DNA of 64,000 bases from Margaritispora aquatica (GCA_007644065.1 VJWN01000003.1:2108001-2172000), one strand, 5' to 3'; shown: positions 25,412 through 38,671, counted from the first letter of the stretch. The notes: a model not told the origin generated them from the letters alone. Made by a program: numbers and translations.

Positions 25412-28400
25412 ATGCCTCCTCATATGCCATCCAGCTTCGCTGCAGCTGCAGGTCAAGGTTCCAGTCGCGATTCTCGAAATGGAAGGGGGGATGGACGAAG
25501 CGGGGACTGGTATGTTGCCTCCTTGAATTGTGTGCGGACATTTACTTGATCCTGCCCTGTGTCTTTTTTCTGATCCCTTGTCCTATTCTCGATTTTTTGG
25601 TTGGTACGAAACAACCAAGAGGGTGTTGGACATCTTTGTCTCAATTCCTACACCGAAAATACTTGTGTGCGCAGCTACGTCAGACATGGAAGAAGTTCGA
25701 GCGATCACACAAGCAAAACTACGTTTGGTTGCTAACCAAGGTCATCATTATTGTAGGGCAAGGAGAGAGAATCGACCAAATGGAACAGTCACTCTGCGTC
25801 GTACTTCTACTGCCACGTTTGCGCAATCCTCATCAGCAACGGAAGAGGCATCCTCATTACCGACACCTAACACCGAAACATCTGGAGTTGCACAATCATC
25901 AAGCTCGAACTATGATCAGCCAACAGATTATCGATTGTCTAAAGACAACCTTTTGCAGATTTACAAAGACCAACTGGAGTCAGGGGCATTCAGTGGTGAT
26001 GTCTCGGATCTCTTCGAGGAAGGCTGGAATCCTGGACAACCAAGCGCGACTAACGGTCGTAGTGGCTGGGGCAAAGTCAATGACAATAGAGATAATCATG
26101 GCCCTGATGTATGCTGGGATGCGCGTGGCAATGTGCGTCCTATTTCTCTAGAGGTGATGACAGAGGAAGAGAAGATAGTGGGTCCCATACCCTTTGAGAC
26201 TGACGAAGTGTACTAAAAATGTATAGCTCTTCGCTGGGGATGTAAATTCACCAATAAAGCTTCCTCCTCAGAACTCGAACAAGGATACAGGCATGGGAGC
26301 CAATGGTCGCAAGATTTCAGTTTCTCAGGCGCAAGGCTCTGGTGCCTATGGGGGTTTATCCTCTCCAGCATCAAGTAGGCCAGGCACACGAAGACAACAA
26401 ACTGCCGACTCTATTTCTGGCATGGCCTCGCCATCTGGGACCGGTCGATTTACAAGAGATGAGCCCTCGCCTTTCTTTACCAGAAAGTTCCCAGACTCGA
26501 AGGATGGCGCAGATGATCGTGTGGATGAGCCTAAGAGCAATCTTCCGTATAGTCTCATGCGTTCAAACACCGCAGGGAGTGCACTTGGAAATGGTCCCCC
26601 GTCCCCCTGGGGCCTTTCTACTGCCAATGCTTCCATGTCTCCCATGGGAAACTTTGGCAACTTCAGTGCTGCCACGTCATCTGTCAATCCACCTACCCCT
26701 ATCGAGAAGAGACCACTCTTTGGTCGAGCAGAGAGTCGCCTTGCACATCTAATGCCAAAGGAGAGCACGGAGGATCTCGCAACAAAAGCAGCAGATCGTC
26801 CTTGGAGACCTAGGCAACGCACTGATACGGATCCCTTTTCGGATGAAGCTCCTTCAGGCAGCTCAGCGTTGCATGATACTAGTCCTCTCATGAGTTCTCA
26901 GAAACGAGTTCAAGGCCAGGACACTCCCGTTCGTGGCTCTTCTGGGGATTTTGGCATGTCCGACATGGCTGGATTTCGAGAAACCAACCAGCGCAGTCAA
27001 GCACAGCAAACTCCTCAAGGGCGGCATGATGATAGGGACCAAATGAGCCCTTCTGACACTAATCCATATCGCAGTCCTCCCAACGATAGGAATGATGTTG
27101 ACGAAGGAAGTTATGATGATGAGCCTCAGCTGCATAATCGTATGCAAGGCCTTGGTGGCATACCCGAGCACACTGGTCCCAATGCGTTCAGCACCCTTGG
27201 CCGTAACTTCCCTCATCAAACTGCTGCATTTGATGGTAGTGATCGGAGTCAAACTTCGAGCGTTGGTGCCAGTAAAGGATTCTCGTCCGTTGGTGGTCTT
27301 TCCTCTATCGGTGGTATCAACGGCCTCAGTGGATGGCCAACCAGTAGCAATCCAACCGGCACACCAGATCGTGACAACCGATCAGGGTTCCCGGGTGTTT
27401 TTGGCAATTCGATTTTCGGCCCAATGCCTAATGATTTGACATCACCCAGTATTGGTAACCTTGGAAATGCCTTCAATGGAGGTATGACCTCAACCGCTCC
27501 CAATGCTGGAAGAGGCAGCAAACTTGGCTCCTTGTTTCCCCCAGCTATGCAGGCACAGATGCACACAGCTGAGAATGATGGTCATACAGAAGGTGGGGAT
27601 ATAAGAGCTAATGCCTTTGGTGCTATTGGAAGAAATACAACTGCTCCGTCCCGTGATACAGATAGTCCACTACGATCAGGAAGACATGCGTTCGAGGATC
27701 TTTTCCCAGCAACGGATAGCTCTCGCGCACAGGGATTCTCGACAAGCGGAAGCATGGCTAATCTAACATCTACTGCTATGCCTAGTTACCAGCAACAACA
27801 AGCTTCTTCTGACAGTCTGTCCAATCAAATGCCTGCATCTCAACAACGCCAGATGGTTATGCCTGACCGAATGCTATGGGTCTATCTTGATCCTCAAGGC
27901 GAAGTTCAAGGCCCTTGGTCAGGCTTGGAAATGCACGAGTGGTACAAGGCAGCTTTCTTCACTGCAGATCTTTCTGTGAAGAAGGTAGAAGATGCCGATT
28001 TCGAACCTCTTGGGCAGCTCATTCGTCGAATTGGTAACTCCAGAGAGCCATTTCTTGTCCCTCAGATTGGCATACCTCATGGCCAAGCAGCACCCCAAAC
28101 TGGGGCTCCTTTCACGCCCGCAGTTGCTGGTCAAAATGCAGGTGCCCAACCTGGGGCTGTGCAACCTCCATTTGCAGGAGCTTTCCCAAGTTTTGGAACA
28201 ACTCTGACTGCAGAGCAACAGAACAACCTTGAACGGCGTAAGCAGGAGGAGCAATTTTTGATGGCACGCCAAAGGGAGTACTTGGCACAACAACAGGTGA
28301 ACATGAAGCAAATGCAGATGGGTGGTCACCCTGCTGCTCTCCATCATAACTCAAGTGCTCACAGCCTTCAGAGCCACTCCAGTTTCTCGAATATGGCATC

Positions 28401-30176
28401 TCCAATCGGAATGCCTCCTCAAGCACCTCTTCCAGGTACCGGCTTCTTCGATTCTCAGGCTCGACCAATGCCACAACAACAAAGTGCTATGTCTTTTGAG
28501 ACCTTTCGTGACGAAGAGTTGGCTCGATTGGGCATCCAAGATCGCCAGCAGCTATTCAATACCACTATCGGGGCTCCTCAGCAGCCACTGCATGCGCAGC
28601 AAATGGGTTCGATGTTTGGTCAGCAACTAGATGCAAGACAGCCGAGAATGGAACAAAATGATCCACAAGGACACCTTGAACGCCTCCGTGAATTCAACAA
28701 CTATCAAGAGCAGAATGCACTAGAGGAGTCATTGCAGACCCTCGAGGCCAACGCCAATACTCCAATTGGACCTCCGCAACAGACCTTTCAGCCACAAAGA
28801 CAACCTACCCCTCCACAGCAATTTCGCCAAGAACCAGAGCCTCAACCAGAAGCAGTGGAAGAGCCTAAAGCCCAGGCTCCAGAGATCTTATCTCTGACCC
28901 AACAAGTCCAGAAAGCTGCTTCGGCTAAGCAATCACCTGTCGTAGCTCCTCAACCAGAATCACCATGGGGAAAGGTTCATCCTGGTCTGCCCATGCCGTT
29001 CCCTCCCCCACCACAGTCTACTACACCTCTTCCAGCGCCTACTGCTCAGCGAGGCCGCTCCAATCTCCCAGAGACACTGAATGTAGAGGCTGAGTCTCGA
29101 TCTGAAACTCCGGAACTTACCAGCTCAACGCCATCACTTGCGCCTTGGGCGAAGGAGACTGTGGAGGCAACGAAGGGGCCGTCTCTAAAGGAGATTCAAG
29201 AAGCCGAGTCTAAGAAGGCAGCCAAGGCCGAAGAAATTGCAGCCGCCAACCGCCGTGCCAATCTTGAGCAGGAAATGAAAATGCTGTCACTTCAGCAGAC
29301 TGCACCGGCTCCTGGACTTCCTACCTCTTCCACTTGGGGTAGCACTGCCTCTCCTGCCTTACCAACGAATACAGCATCCGTTTGGGCAAAGCCATCTGTA
29401 TTGAAGGCGCAACCCACTAGCACTACAGCTTCCAAGAAAACTTTGGCAGATATTCAACGTGAAGAGGAATCTCGCAAGCAAAAGCTGGCGGCTGCTGCAG
29501 CCGCTGCACAGCCATCCACTGGCGCTGTTGGCGGTAAGCGATATGCTGATCTAGCGAGCAAGGTGACTCCAACGCCTGCCACGGTTGGCAGTTCTGCTTG
29601 GTCGACCGTCGGTGCAGGTGGAAAGATCAGAATCCCCACAGGGCCTGCTGCTGCTGCACCACAAGCTACGCGCTCTGTGAGCAGCGCTGCTGTTGCTACG
29701 GTCTCCTCTGCACGTGTTGTAAGGCCTGTGGCTGCTGCACGTAGCAATACGACACAAGGACCAAACAGCGTAGCTGTTGCTAAAGAAGAATTCAACAAGT
29801 GGGCCAAGGCAACACTGTCCAGAGGTCTCAACCCTGGTATCAATTGTGAGTCGCGCATGCGATGACATTATCTACTGTTACTGACCATTGTTTAGTGGAT
29901 TCTTTGGTTAACCAAATGAACTCGTTTCCGTTGGAGTCCGAACTTATCCGTGACAGCACTTATGCTGCTAACTCAGTTTTGAATGGGGAAGATTTTGCAG
30001 CCGAATGGGTGCGACGACGAATTGCTGCGGAGAAGGGCATCTTCGAACCTGTAAGCATTTCTGGTGCTTCAGAGTCCGGAGGTTGGAGCGAGGTTGCCAA
30101 GAAGGGACCTCCTAAGGAAGAGGCGCCAGCCAGCGGCTTCAAGGTCGTGCCCGCCAAGAAGAAGGGCAAGAAATGA
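25412..30176 (+). CDS. GYF-domain protein (Smy2/Syh1-like)
   Basis: I join exons 25412-25509, 25757-26177, 26227-29845 and 29896-30176 (introns 247, 49 and 50 nt) into a 1,472-residue protein. One GYF domain lies at about residues 721-780, starting MLWVYLDPQGEVQGPWSG and containing the hallmark W....Y helix (EMHEWYKAAFF). GYF domains bind proline-rich ligands. The yeast relatives Smy2 and Syh1 act in mRNA quality control, translation and ER-Golgi traffic. The rest is low complexity: Gly/Ser/Asn-rich N-terminal half, Gln-rich middle, Pro-rich segments, a short charged helix (EEIAAANRRANLEQEMK) and a conserved C-terminal tail with SGGWSEVAKKG and a lysine end. Intron 2 is flagged by a TACTAAAA branch site. 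An N-terminal TEEEKILFAGDVN stretch, restored across intron 2, also looks conserved. Confidence 0.92.
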
Positions 30177-31357
30177 ATGAATTATTGATAGCAACGATGA
30201 CCGAGTCATGATGGAATGATTGGAGATATGGATTTGTAACAATTATGTATGAACACACGCGCCTCACGTTGCTGCATGCATGGCTGGGTTTGTTCTCCTC
30301 TTAGCATAGCGATAAAGGAAAATTTTGGGGAATGGGTTTCTATGCATAAGCGGGGTTTGTTCATCATCTGGTTGTATTCATTATACATGTATCATCAATA
30401 GCTTGAATAAGCCAATGTACTCTTGTATAGATCATTTGCTTTCTGTGGGGAAAATAAACTATGATGCTAAACTCAAGCAGTCAACTCAATCTGTTGATCT
30501 GCTATTTGCGAAGTGACTAGCTTGGCAGGGGGGTTTTTTGTGTAGGTACAGTAGCATCGGCTCCCACAAAGCTTGATTTGGCGAATCCCATCGTTTGCGT
30601 TCCACCAAATCCGTACGTACCTAGGTAGGTAGATACCTGTACACATCTAGGTGAATTAAGGTACTCACCGAGTGGGGAGTTATATGCCTTTTAGCTTGAA
30701 TTACCCAGCTTTTCTTCCCGCTGTTTTTCAGCTGTCAGCCTCAATAATCCACTCGGACGCCGATGTGAGATTCTGTATGGGGTGTGTGGTTGATCTGGCA
30801 GGTGTGTTGGTGTTCCAACATGCATAAACGGTGGGTTGAATTTCTGTTGTTCCCCACGATTCGGCAAATACGACGGGATGTCTAGATCGGTGGATCTGGT
30901 GGGTTCTGGAGAAACCCGAAGATATGGAGATAAGACAGGAAGACCTGAATATCTTAAACGCGATGGGAATCTCGACAAACACTTCTAGAAATCTACTGAG
31001 ATAGGTAGAGAAGATCAAAGTACCTCGAAGTTCACTACCTGTAGCCGGTTCAGTCTTTCGTGTCAGGTATTGCCAGGATATCTCCTTCCTTTCCAGGTTC
31101 CTTCCTTCGCTGCTGCAAGGTACAAGAGCAAGTCGTCCCGGTCGATAGACGGACGGATGCAGGAAGCGAGACTACCTCAGGTGCTCTGGTCACTGCAGAT
31201 CCCCTTCTCCGTCAAATAATATTTACGTACAGCACTCGACAAGTTGTCAACCTCACAACTCTTGATCATTCGACCTTCTTCACCTCTTAACAACCAAGAA
31301 ACAAGAAAGCGAGACTTCCAAACCCACAACAAATTCAGTACACTCTCCACATCAAAG
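30177..31357. other. intergenic region
   Basis: Holds the 3' end of the GYF gene and the promoter of the esterase. Tandem CTAGGTAGGTA motifs lie around 30615-30660. No gene seen. Confidence 0.5.
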
Positions 31358-32432
31358 ATGGCGACCATGATGAAGCCCGAGATCGATCCAGAGATGATTC
31401 CTGCCATCAGCATGCTACCAGGTGGAGATGCGGCCAAATCACTTGAAGGTATTCTCGCCATCCGCAAGGGCATGAATGTAGGCAATGCTGCTGCAATGGC
31501 AACAATTGGTCCCGAGATTTCGGTAGAGGAGATTACTTGCGAGGGCCCAGATGGAAATACAATCGAACTCTTGGTCATGCGCAGCAAGAAGTCTGCAGGC
31601 GAGCAGAGACCTTGCATCTACAATATCCATGGAGGTGGAATGATCTTTGGTAATAGGTATATGTTTATGCCTGGCATGGTTAAGTTCATTCAAGAATTCG
31701 ATGTCGTAAGTTGCATCCACCCTGCAGCACAAAGCAGATGCTGAAGATTCCGAGGTTGTTGTCTCAGTAGAATACCGCCTAGCACCCGAGCATAAAGCTC
31801 CTGCGCAAGTCGAAGACAGCTACGCCGGACTCGCATACATTGCTTCCCACGCTTCAGAGCTCAACATCAACTCCGACAAGATTGTAGTTTATGGAGGTTC
31901 TGCAGGTGGAGGTCTTGCAGCTGGCGTTGTGCTGCTCGCTCGTGATCGCAAGGAGCCAAAGTTGATGGCCCAATGTTTGCTTTACCCCATGCTTGATGAT
32001 CGCAACGATACGGGTTCTGCTAAGCAGTTCTGGGATGAGGGCACTTATACTGGTTCTAAGAACAAGGATTCTTGGAACCATCTTTTGCCTGCTGGGGAGC
32101 AGAAGGTTACGCATTACGTTGCACCTGCGAGAGCAACTGACTTGTCAGGACTGCCAAAGACTTTCATTGAGGTCGGATCGGCGGAGCCTTTTAGGGATGA
32201 GAATGTGATGTATGCTATGAAGATGTGGGAGTGTGGTGTTGATGCTGAGTTGCATGTTTGGTATGTTGTTTCCTGTTCTATAAATATCCATCGCTTTGAT
32301 GAGCTTACAACATTCTAACACTCATACAGGCCCGGCGGACTTCACGGATACGATGTCTTCGCTGCTAATTCCAAGGTCTCGCAGGCTGCTGCAGCAGCTC
32401 GAATGACTTGGTTCAGACGTGTCTTTGCTTAA
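31358..32432 (+). CDS. HSL-family alpha/beta hydrolase (esterase/lipase)
   Basis: Exons 31358-31705, 31755-32260 and 32330-32432 give 318 residues. The oxyanion motif is HGGGMIFG, the nucleophile elbow GGSAGG (Ser), and the conserved block VVVSVEYRLAPEH is restored only when intron 1 is taken as 49 nt with a GAG acceptor. An acid residue probably lies in GSAEPFRDE, and the catalytic His is in PGGLHGYD, which spans intron 2. This is the hormone-sensitive-lipase (family IV) fold, acting on short-chain esters or lactones. There is no signal peptide, so a cytosolic enzyme is likely. ATGs at 31367 and 31370 are alternative starts. The natural substrate is unknown. Confidence 0.9.
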
Positions 32433-33278
32433 GTGGCAGCTGGCCCTTCAGTCTCAGGATTTCTCCTAGAGTAGTTAGCTTTACTTTCGATGGTGTTATG
32501 CAGTGGGCTTTATGATTTTGACTCGGGAGCGCATATGTCATGCCAGAAAGGCATTATGAAAATAGAGCGTCTGATTTGGAGCTTCTTTGTTAGATGAGCA
32601 CCAAGGACTATGAAGAAAGACCAATAACATTGACCACATTCCTAGTATTCTTTGTTTATGGGATATGGTTATGTGTTTCTGCTTCAACTCATCTCTTCCT
32701 CCCGTGAAGCTAAGTGACTTTACTCATGAGGATGGGTGATCAGGTCGATACCCATAGAGCGATCGTACCTTACGACTGATTATGCTTACTTTATCTTGAG
32801 AAATTGCAGGTCAGTTCAAATAGTCTGAAATTTTCTTCGTAAATTTGAAGTGTGGAGCATATTTGCCTCCCTCTCGTGAAGTCTTGGCTGAGAAGCGATC
32901 GATGTCTGCACCAAGGCACAGGAAGCAACATAATAAAGCACCTCCCCGATATAGGCATTGGTAGCCGATTTAGCCCATTACCAAACAATCACTCATTGAA
33001 TTGAATGTTGGTTTGCTTACAATTTTCTTCACAATTGCCGTGAATCTTGTGAAGTGAGGGGAAAAACTGGTGACGTCGTTGCAAAGTGACGTACTAGGGG
33101 ACCTCTCTCACCCTTGTTATATCGTTAACACCGAAAGGTGTAAGTGGTATATCACTTCTGATTTCTTCTCTCTTATAACTCATATTATAATTTCAAACCA
33201 TCTCAATTGAAAGTGGAACGTGGTCTTTGGTATTTTCTGAACATCAAAAGCGACAATTTATTTTAGCATTCTCATAAA
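32433..33278. other. intergenic region between esterase and alcohol dehydrogenase
   Basis: 846 bp without a gene. The region from 33050 carries T/C-rich promoter-like sequence ahead of the dehydrogenase. Confidence 0.5.
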
Positions 33279-35062
33279 ATGGCAATGAGTCAGGCAGCAT
33301 CACTGGTCGAGCGATTTATCGGCCATGGAAATAATGCGACCACGGAGCAGGATATTACGAATCCAGGGAGGGACCGAAAGAAGTACGCTGATCCTAGCGG
33401 GGAGACGATGAAGGCCTTGGTATGGATGGGGAAGAATACGGTTGAGCTTCGTACGTTCTCTCACCCTTCCCTCCCTCTCAGTCAAAATTCTTCTTTGGTA
33501 TCTTTGCACCAAATATCTAACTGACACCCAATCCTTATAGGCGAAGTTCCAAAGCCAAGAGTCGTCGAGCCTAGAGATGTTATCCTCAAGGTCACGGGCA
33601 GCACCGTTTGTGGCTCCGACTTACACTTGCTGCATGGGAGTGTGATTGAGATGGAGAAAGGTGATATTCTAGGTCATGAGTTTTGTGGTGTTGTAGAGAG
33701 TTTTGGAGATGAGGTGAAGGGTCTTGAGAAGGGACAGAGGGTCGTGGCTAGTTTCCAGATTGCTTGTGGTGATGTGAGTATTTTCATCCGAGTTGTAGTG
33801 ATGATGGAAAATCTGACGACCAAATAGTGTTTCTACTGCAAGAAGAAGCTCTCATCCCAATGCGAGAAGACGAATTCTAACACATTGGAGAACGGAATGG
33901 TAATACTCCCTTCTCATCTCACTACTTCTTGAACCAGGCTGATGGTGAAATCAGTACGGAGGCAGAACGGCAGGTATGTTCGGCTACTCGCACTTCACTG
34001 GCGGTTTCGCAGGTGGACAGGCCGAGTACGTGCGTGTTCCATTCGGAGATGTGAATCTCCTCAAGCTCCCAGACAGCGTGCCTGATGAGCAAGGTTTGTA
34101 TCTTTCAGATGTGGTGTGTACGTCTTGGAATTGCGTCGTTGATACCGGCGTGGAGAAGGGAGATGTGGTTGCTATTTGGGGTGCTGGTATGTTCTTTAAT
34201 TCTCGTTTTGCTCCCTCGCTTCCTCGAGCATTGAGTGCAATATATCTAGTGACTTTATTCGATGCAAAATACTGATACCAATACTACAGGACCTATCGGC
34301 CAAATGTGCGCAGCGATGTCCTTCATCAACGGCGCCTCGCGTGTCATAGTAATCGACCAAAACTGGCGCCTCGACTACATCAAGTCGCGCTACCCGAAAG
34401 TCGAAACAATTGATTACAGCGCACTGCCAAAAGGCACGACTGTCACATCTAAACTAAAGGAGATGGTTGATAGCAGAGGCCCTGATGTCGCGCTCGAGTG
34501 TGTGGCTGGTGAGTATGCGAAGGGCTGGGCGCATTACTTTGAGATGCAGCTTGGTCTGGAGACGGATACGAGTGAGATTGTTAATGAGATGATTACGAGT
34601 GTAAGAAATTATGGAAGATGTGGTATTACAGGTGTTTATGTTGGATTTGTGAGTTTGTCCCTTCTCCTTCTTCTGCATCTGCCTCGCTCGAGAGATATTA
34701 GAGTCTCAAAACTCACCTGTCTCCTCTCTGCTACACGATTCCATCCAAAGCCTAGCTAACAATCTTTCTCCTACCAGACAAACCACTTCAACATCGGCGC
34801 GCTAATGGAGCGTGGCATCCGGCTCATTGGTAACGGCCAAGCTCCCGTACATCTATACTGGGAGAAGCTCCTCTCGATGATCGAGAAAGGAGAGATCGAG
34901 CCATTGCAGATGGTCTCACACAGAGTCGATTTGGACGAGATGGTCACGGTGTATGACAAGTTCGAGAAGAAGGAGGATGGCATGCAGAAGGTGTTTGTGC
35001 AGACGAAGTTCTCGCAGCCAGCTATGAAGGGCAGTCCGGCGTTGACGAGCTGGAAGAAGTGA
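33279..35062 (+). CDS. zinc-dependent alcohol dehydrogenase, MDR family
   Basis: Six exons (33279-33450, 33541-33773, 33828-33899, 33955-34186, 34290-34648, 34778-35062) give 450 residues. Catalytic-zinc ligands are the Cys of VCGSDLH and the His-Glu of GHEF. The structural zinc is held by the four cysteines of CGDCFYCKKKLSSQC, a motif cut by intron 2 and restored by splicing. The NAD(P) Rossmann motif is WGAGPIGQ, cut by intron 4. The segment HFTGGFAGGQAEYVRVP and the extended C-terminal half resemble glutathione-independent formaldehyde-dehydrogenase-like members. The N-terminal extension of about 45 residues is longer than in simple ADHs and is not clearly a targeting signal. Substrate unknown. 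Confidence 0.93.
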
Positions 35063-35270
35063 ATGTGGAGCATGAGATGTGTAATCAGAGTCTGAAGAGA
35101 TCAGAAGACGTCGTACGTAGAAGCCACCAAATAGGATAATACAGCAGCAATTAGTCAATTTCGACTCCTGAAGCGAAAGTCCACAGAGATTGAATCACCA
35201 ACCTTCTTGAAAACGTGCTCGGTTGTATAACGCTTCACGGATTCATGCTGTGCATCGGGCGACTGAACCA

Positions 35271-35699
35271 TCATTTCACAATAGCACTGGTATGTCGGTA
35301 GCTTTCCATTTCAACGACAAGCGAAGCCTCCCCCATATCCATTGTATCAGAAAAGTCTGTGGTTTGGTCGTGCAAATGAGGGACGATAGGATAGGCATGG
35401 ATGGTTATGTACATTTTTACGTTCATGGGATTCAGCTCCAATGACGTCGGAGATATCCCCGGATTCGGGTAGTTCCAAAAATGCACCGAAAAGTTTCCAT
35501 TCGGGTCCTGTTCTAAAAGTCGGGTCTGGATCCCTGCGATGGAGCCAATACCATCCTGGCTTTGTCCTGTTGTGACAGTCCTCAGGAACGCGAGACTGAG
35601 GAGTAGGTTGTGCAACATGAGCAGAAACACGTCCAAATTCAGATTCTGCATAGCAATTGCCATCCGCCTTTCGTACCGTCTTCTGCCGTTGCGAGACAT
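35271..35699 (-). CDS. hypothetical ORF, possible type II membrane protein
   Basis: A 142-codon frame starting MSRNGRRRYERR, followed by a hydrophobic run (LDVFLLMLHNLLLSLAFL) that could act as a signal anchor, then a polar C-terminal part. The frame stays open upstream to 35897 (208 codons). No family is recognised and no intron supports it. It may be chance. Confidence 0.28.
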   Translation of the reverse strand: MSRNGRRRYERRMAIAMQNLNLDVFLLMLHNLLLSLAFLRTVTTGQSQDGIGSIAGIQTRLLEQDPNGNFSVHFWNYPNPGISPTSLELNPMNVKMYITIHAYPIVPHLHDQTTDFSDTMDMGEASLVVEMESYRHTSAIVK

Positions 35700-37260
35700 T
35701 TCTTCAGTGTTCAATTGCTTTTTCGGCCCGTGCCATCTCTCACGTCCATCCCGAGAATTGAGACATGAGAAGCACGATCGCCAAGAGTAGGTAGTGAGTA
35801 AGAGCACGAGAATGCGTATGCGATTTATAACTATGCCGCTCGCTCCCATTGTGCTTCGGCTTCGGCACTTTTGCTGCATTGGGATTGCTACTAACATGAT
35901 CTCCGGTCCAAACTTGGAATGGAGTAAGGATGAAGAGTTCTTCTCACTGCTGTTCCATTTTCAGAGCGTGGTAAACCGTCGTGGTGTTCTTGAGGATGCG
36001 ACTTGAGGAGCACGATGGTAGGATGTAGGCAGAAGTATGGAAATGCGAAATCGGAAGTCATGTAGTCTTCGGAGCGACCCCGTTATACTTTGGATCCTGG
36101 CTGCGCAAATAGTCAGCCAGCCATGTTATCCGAACTCAGCTGAGTGCGGAGACTGATATTGAATAAGGCTGAGCTGTTAAACGTCAAACGTGAACGATGA
36201 ACAACGCGGAACCATCTGTCTGTCATACGCACCGCATAACCCGCAACCACGAACCTTGCCAATCACGACAGATGTACTGAAATTCTACTCTCCTTCCTCA
36301 TGATCACATGCCGGTAGATCAAAACGCTGCTCGATTGCTTGAGACATTTTGATCCCGCCCAACTTGAGAGAAATAATGCAAAAAGGTCTCTAAGCCCGCA
36401 TCCATTGACTTTAATGTTCGCGTCCGGCCCCTGTCTGGACTGGCTTGCCACGTCTAAGTGCTCAATGTATGAGATGATTCTCGTACGTGGCACCCAATGA
36501 TAACCCGACCTGTGCCAATAAAAGAAAGCCAAACCTGGCAGTTAACGTCCAAAATCTGCTTCCTCTAGCCGCAGCATGTTTTCCACGTTCCTGTGGCTGC
36601 AGCTTGGAGGCACAACTTCCAGCTGTACGAGGGCAGGTTACTCCACCACACGGAGCAAGGTAATAAATCGCGAAGAAGATCCCTAAAGCGGTTGCGTGAT
36701 TCCGTCTTTTCACAATATCGATTGATGTATTTGACATTTCGCAGTATAGATTGGTGTACAAGACGAAATCTCACCTAAGCAAGTACAATCCCTACCCTGT
36801 CCAAATGTCCTCTTAGCGAAGGACCATCCATTGGGGGCCGACATTTCGTAAGGCACCATATATGCCAATCCGTCTTATCAAACGGGGGTCCAAGAATCCA
36901 GACGTGGGTGAGTGAGTAGAAGACAGGCTTGTTGTACCGAGTACTGTGCGTGTGGAGCCTTCTCGTAGGCGCTCAGTCGATCTCGGCAAAATACCAGCAT
37001 TTGGATGAGTTTGGCGGTTGAAAGTATCAGTATTGGTGGCGCGGTTTGCGTCCTCATTCGCTATCTGCGTACGAGCAAGATGGAAGAAAGAAAATGTATG
37101 TCGAATACTGGGGGTGCTGCATCGCAGCTTGGATGGAGGTGCGTATTGACATGGTTGGCGTTTAGTTCATGGGGAGCAGAACAGGATTAGCATTCGTGCT
37201 CTTCCGGTATACATATAGATAAAGTACCTTGTGCGCGCCTTTGCTCTGGTTCTCTTCCTG

Positions 37261-37296
37261 GCATTGTGGGCATTGTGGACATTGTGGACATTGTAT
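37261..37296 (+). repeat. 9-bp minisatellite (CATTGTGGA)
   Basis: Four tandem 9-bp units of GCATTGTGG/ACATTGTGG, ending 22 bp before the start of the next gene, so within its presumed 5' leader. Confidence 0.8.
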
Positions 37297-37317
37297 GCCC
37301 CGAATTGAAGCTTGAAA

Positions 37318-38266
37318 ATGTTTATCCCCATACAAGAAAGGCTTAATGTAGATATCAGTGATACCAGCCAGGAAGAGGAGAAGGAAAATGTACGCATCCC
37401 ACACGAAATAAAGGTATGATCGTCGCTCTGCTATTTCTTGACACAATTATATCAACTAACAAGGAAAGCAGACTACCTCTTGCAAAGACGATAGATGCTC
37501 GCACGTACAAGTTATTATCTGCTCTTGCAGTTCACACTCTTTGCCTGGAACTATTCATATCAACCTGTCAGAGTCAAATTCGAACTCACTGAATTCTGTT
37601 ACCTTGCAGTCACTTCCAATACCCACAATCCGTGATTTGCTCACGGCTTTCACACCAAGTCCTCTTCTCTCTTTTGCGCATACATACGCCACTCCACATC
37701 TGAGGAATTTGGTCTCCCAATCAAGAACAGCACTCATACCGCAGCCTGTGTTCTCGTTCGCTCAGCAACATGTTCCGTCATTGTTGAATCTCGCAAGTCT
37801 TCCGTTATCATCTAGCGATGCTTTGTCCCACCTAAGAGACCTTGATATCCGCTCACGAGCGGTAAAGTATATCCGAAATCCTTTTCGTCTCTTAGGTCTG
37901 GCGAACCGCTCAAGGATAGGAGCACAAAATTTGGGCGCCATGAGCTTTCGATTATTCTTCAACATTGCCGTTGTAGTCATCTGGCTGCTGTTAAGGAGAT
38001 TTGCTGAGATATTTGGGTATGCTTTGCGCTAGCTATCCACGATGTGACGAAAGCAGAAATCAAATGCTGACGACGGCTGCAGAATAAAGCTTCGACCTTT
38101 GGCACTTGCGATTGAGAGTTCAGAATCTTACGCAAGTGAGCCTGACTGTGATAGTACAACTGCAGTAGCTCATGAAGGAGAAGGCTGGAACGAAGTCCAA
38201 AGACGGGGAAAGGAACGAGAGCGAGCTAGGAAGAGGAGGGAAGACTGGGTAGAGATAGAAGGATAA
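37318..38266 (+). CDS. hypothetical one-pass membrane protein
   Basis: Exons 37318-37413, 37472-38016 and 38083-38266 give 274 residues. Intron 1 (58 nt) has a perfect AACTAACA branch site 13 nt before its acceptor; intron 2 (66 nt) has TGCTGAC. I do not recognise the family. The first 32 residues are acidic (SQEEEKEN). The middle is Ser/Leu-rich. One membrane segment (FFNIAVVVIWLLL, about residue 195) is followed by RR, and the C-terminal cytosolic-type tail is strongly charged with the block GWNEVQRRGKERERARKRR. Together these suggest a tail exposed on one side of an organelle membrane. The first exon is the least certain part; exons 2 and 3 are firm because the frame continues exactly across the intron. 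Confidence 0.65.
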
Positions 38267-38671
38267 GTTCGACAGAGAAACAACAAAGGGTTCCAGTCTC
38301 AAAAATACACACAATTTGATCCGCAAAACCTAACAGCTCTACTCAGCGCTGTCCAGTTGAACCGTGTTCGCCAGCACACACTTTCGTAATGCACCTAGTT
38401 TCTTAGAGAGCCACGATCCATATAATCCCAGGTTCATTTTACACAGTCCTGCTCGAAATATTGGGATCTCATTCGATCAAAGCCTTCATAACCACCCCAA
38501 CACACGCCTTTCCGTCAAGTCTTAACTGATGTACAATCACCGAAAGATAACCTGCACCGTCTATCGTAGCACCTCGTATCATGTCCTTCATCTCTGCTAT
38601 TCCACTATATGTCCATTTGCCTGGGCATTCGAATTTTGCTGCTCGGAACATACTCGAATTCTGTGCCTATT

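Larger units (their letters stand above)
35063..37317. other. intergenic region
   Basis: 2.25 kb holding one doubtful minus-strand ORF (listed separately) and a 9-bp minisatellite at its right end. The rest shows no gene. Confidence 0.5.

Noticed and set aside
25528..26151. 207-codon ORF over exon 2 of the GYF gene.
   Set aside because: Wrong frame; the GYF frame continues through splice sites at 25757 and 26177.
31706..31738. A 22-nt (or 32-nt) intron in the esterase gene using an early CAG acceptor.
   Set aside because: Too short for splicing here. A 49-nt intron ending at 31754 restores VVVSVEYRLAPEH in phase.
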